Assembly: GCA_015069695.1 (NCBI GenBank)
Contig: JADCRZ010000004.1
Span: 1 to 64,000 of the forward strand
DNA from: Williamsia sp.
GTDB taxonomy: Bacteria > Bacteroidota > Bacteroidia > Chitinophagales > Chitinophagaceae
Length of the DNA stretch: 64,000 nucleotides
Reading direction: 5' to 3'
Made by a program: the position numbers and the translations under genes. The notes under the pieces are model-generated. The model had not been told where the DNA came from, made no database searches, and saw only the letters and a program-made list of their open reading frames with translations. This document shows, piece after piece, positions 63,808 to 64,000 of this stretch. Within the stretch, counting starts at the first letter, position 1, and the number at the start of each line of letters is the position of its first letter.

Positions 63808-64000
63808 ATTCAAACGAGTTATTTGATGAACAATATCACAGGTGTCGATTGTACACTTCAGACGGTACGGATTGTTAACAACAATAATGCAAGTGAATAT
63901 TAAACCTTGTAAACTGCATAACGGAAACTCTAAAATAAAGATTCATACCCACATCTAGCCACCGAAAGTTAAATTATTGCATTTGTTCATCGCTGCGCTC

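Overview
The window looks like chromosome of a member of Bacteroidota, most likely family Chitinophagaceae. Pointers are a SusC/SusD pair, two proteins with type IX secretion C-terminal domains, glycoside hydrolases GH43 and GH92, a two-component-propeller kinase, LytS/LytTR signalling, the small Bacteroidota families DUF4421, DUF2141 and TIGR02757, and -7 promoter motifs of the form TAnnTTTG with no strong Shine-Dalgarno sites. The family placement is inference; no marker gene such as rRNA is present.

Layout. 0.5-10.3 kb (minus strand): an almost gapless nine-gene purine-degradation operon, uox-xdhA-xdhB-xdhC-allC-allE-uraD-uraH-allB, taking xanthine through urate and allantoin to ureidoglycolate. 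Members of one palindromic repeat family lie on both sides. 10.9-16.8 kb: a minimal polysaccharide-utilisation locus (SusC, SusD, GH43). 16.8-17.8 kb: a gene-free kilobase with a MITE-like element and a two-repeat CRISPR-like structure. 17.8-24.5 kb: NAPE-PLD-like metallo-beta-lactamase protein, YiiX-like papain-fold membrane protein, a 7TMR-DISM kinase with its NarL-type regulator, a CruF-like carotenoid protein and a cytochrome c. 24.7-34.7 kb: a TonB receptor with a small Cys/His-rich partner, GH92, a MIP channel, a TetR regulator, a PfkB kinase and an M1 peptidase. 34.8-38.7 kb: a sigma-54-type regulator without a DNA-binding domain, a type IX-secreted beta-helix protein, a Dabb protein and a 39-residue conserved-looking membrane peptide.

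39-48 kb: a short unrecognised ORF, a GT1 glycosyltransferase, a 1025-residue propeller kinase whose phospho-accepting His is replaced by Thr, a LytS/LytTR operon facing it, and an ABC exporter. 48-58 kb: a type IX-secreted M36 metalloprotease, TIGR02757, CbpA/CbpM, a SatP-like acetate transporter, DUF2905, a fatty-acid hydroxylase, DUF4421, a sterol-desaturase-family protein and DUF2141. 58.6-64 kb: an amidase and an amidohydrolase in translational overlap, an unusual class I glutamine-amidotransferase-like protein, tRNA-Met(CAT) and an FAH-family hydrolase.

The most interesting structure outside the genes is a family of long-armed palindromes (91-436, 10357-10541, 46205-46349, with a remnant at 27558-27586). 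Their arms are built from roughly 9-nt GGATT-type units and match better within a copy than between copies. One copy occupies the predicted leader of the purine operon, and another holds a second, TIR-bearing element in its loop. No restriction, toxin, phage or other defence island was found. All family calls rest on reading motifs in the sequence; no database was searched.
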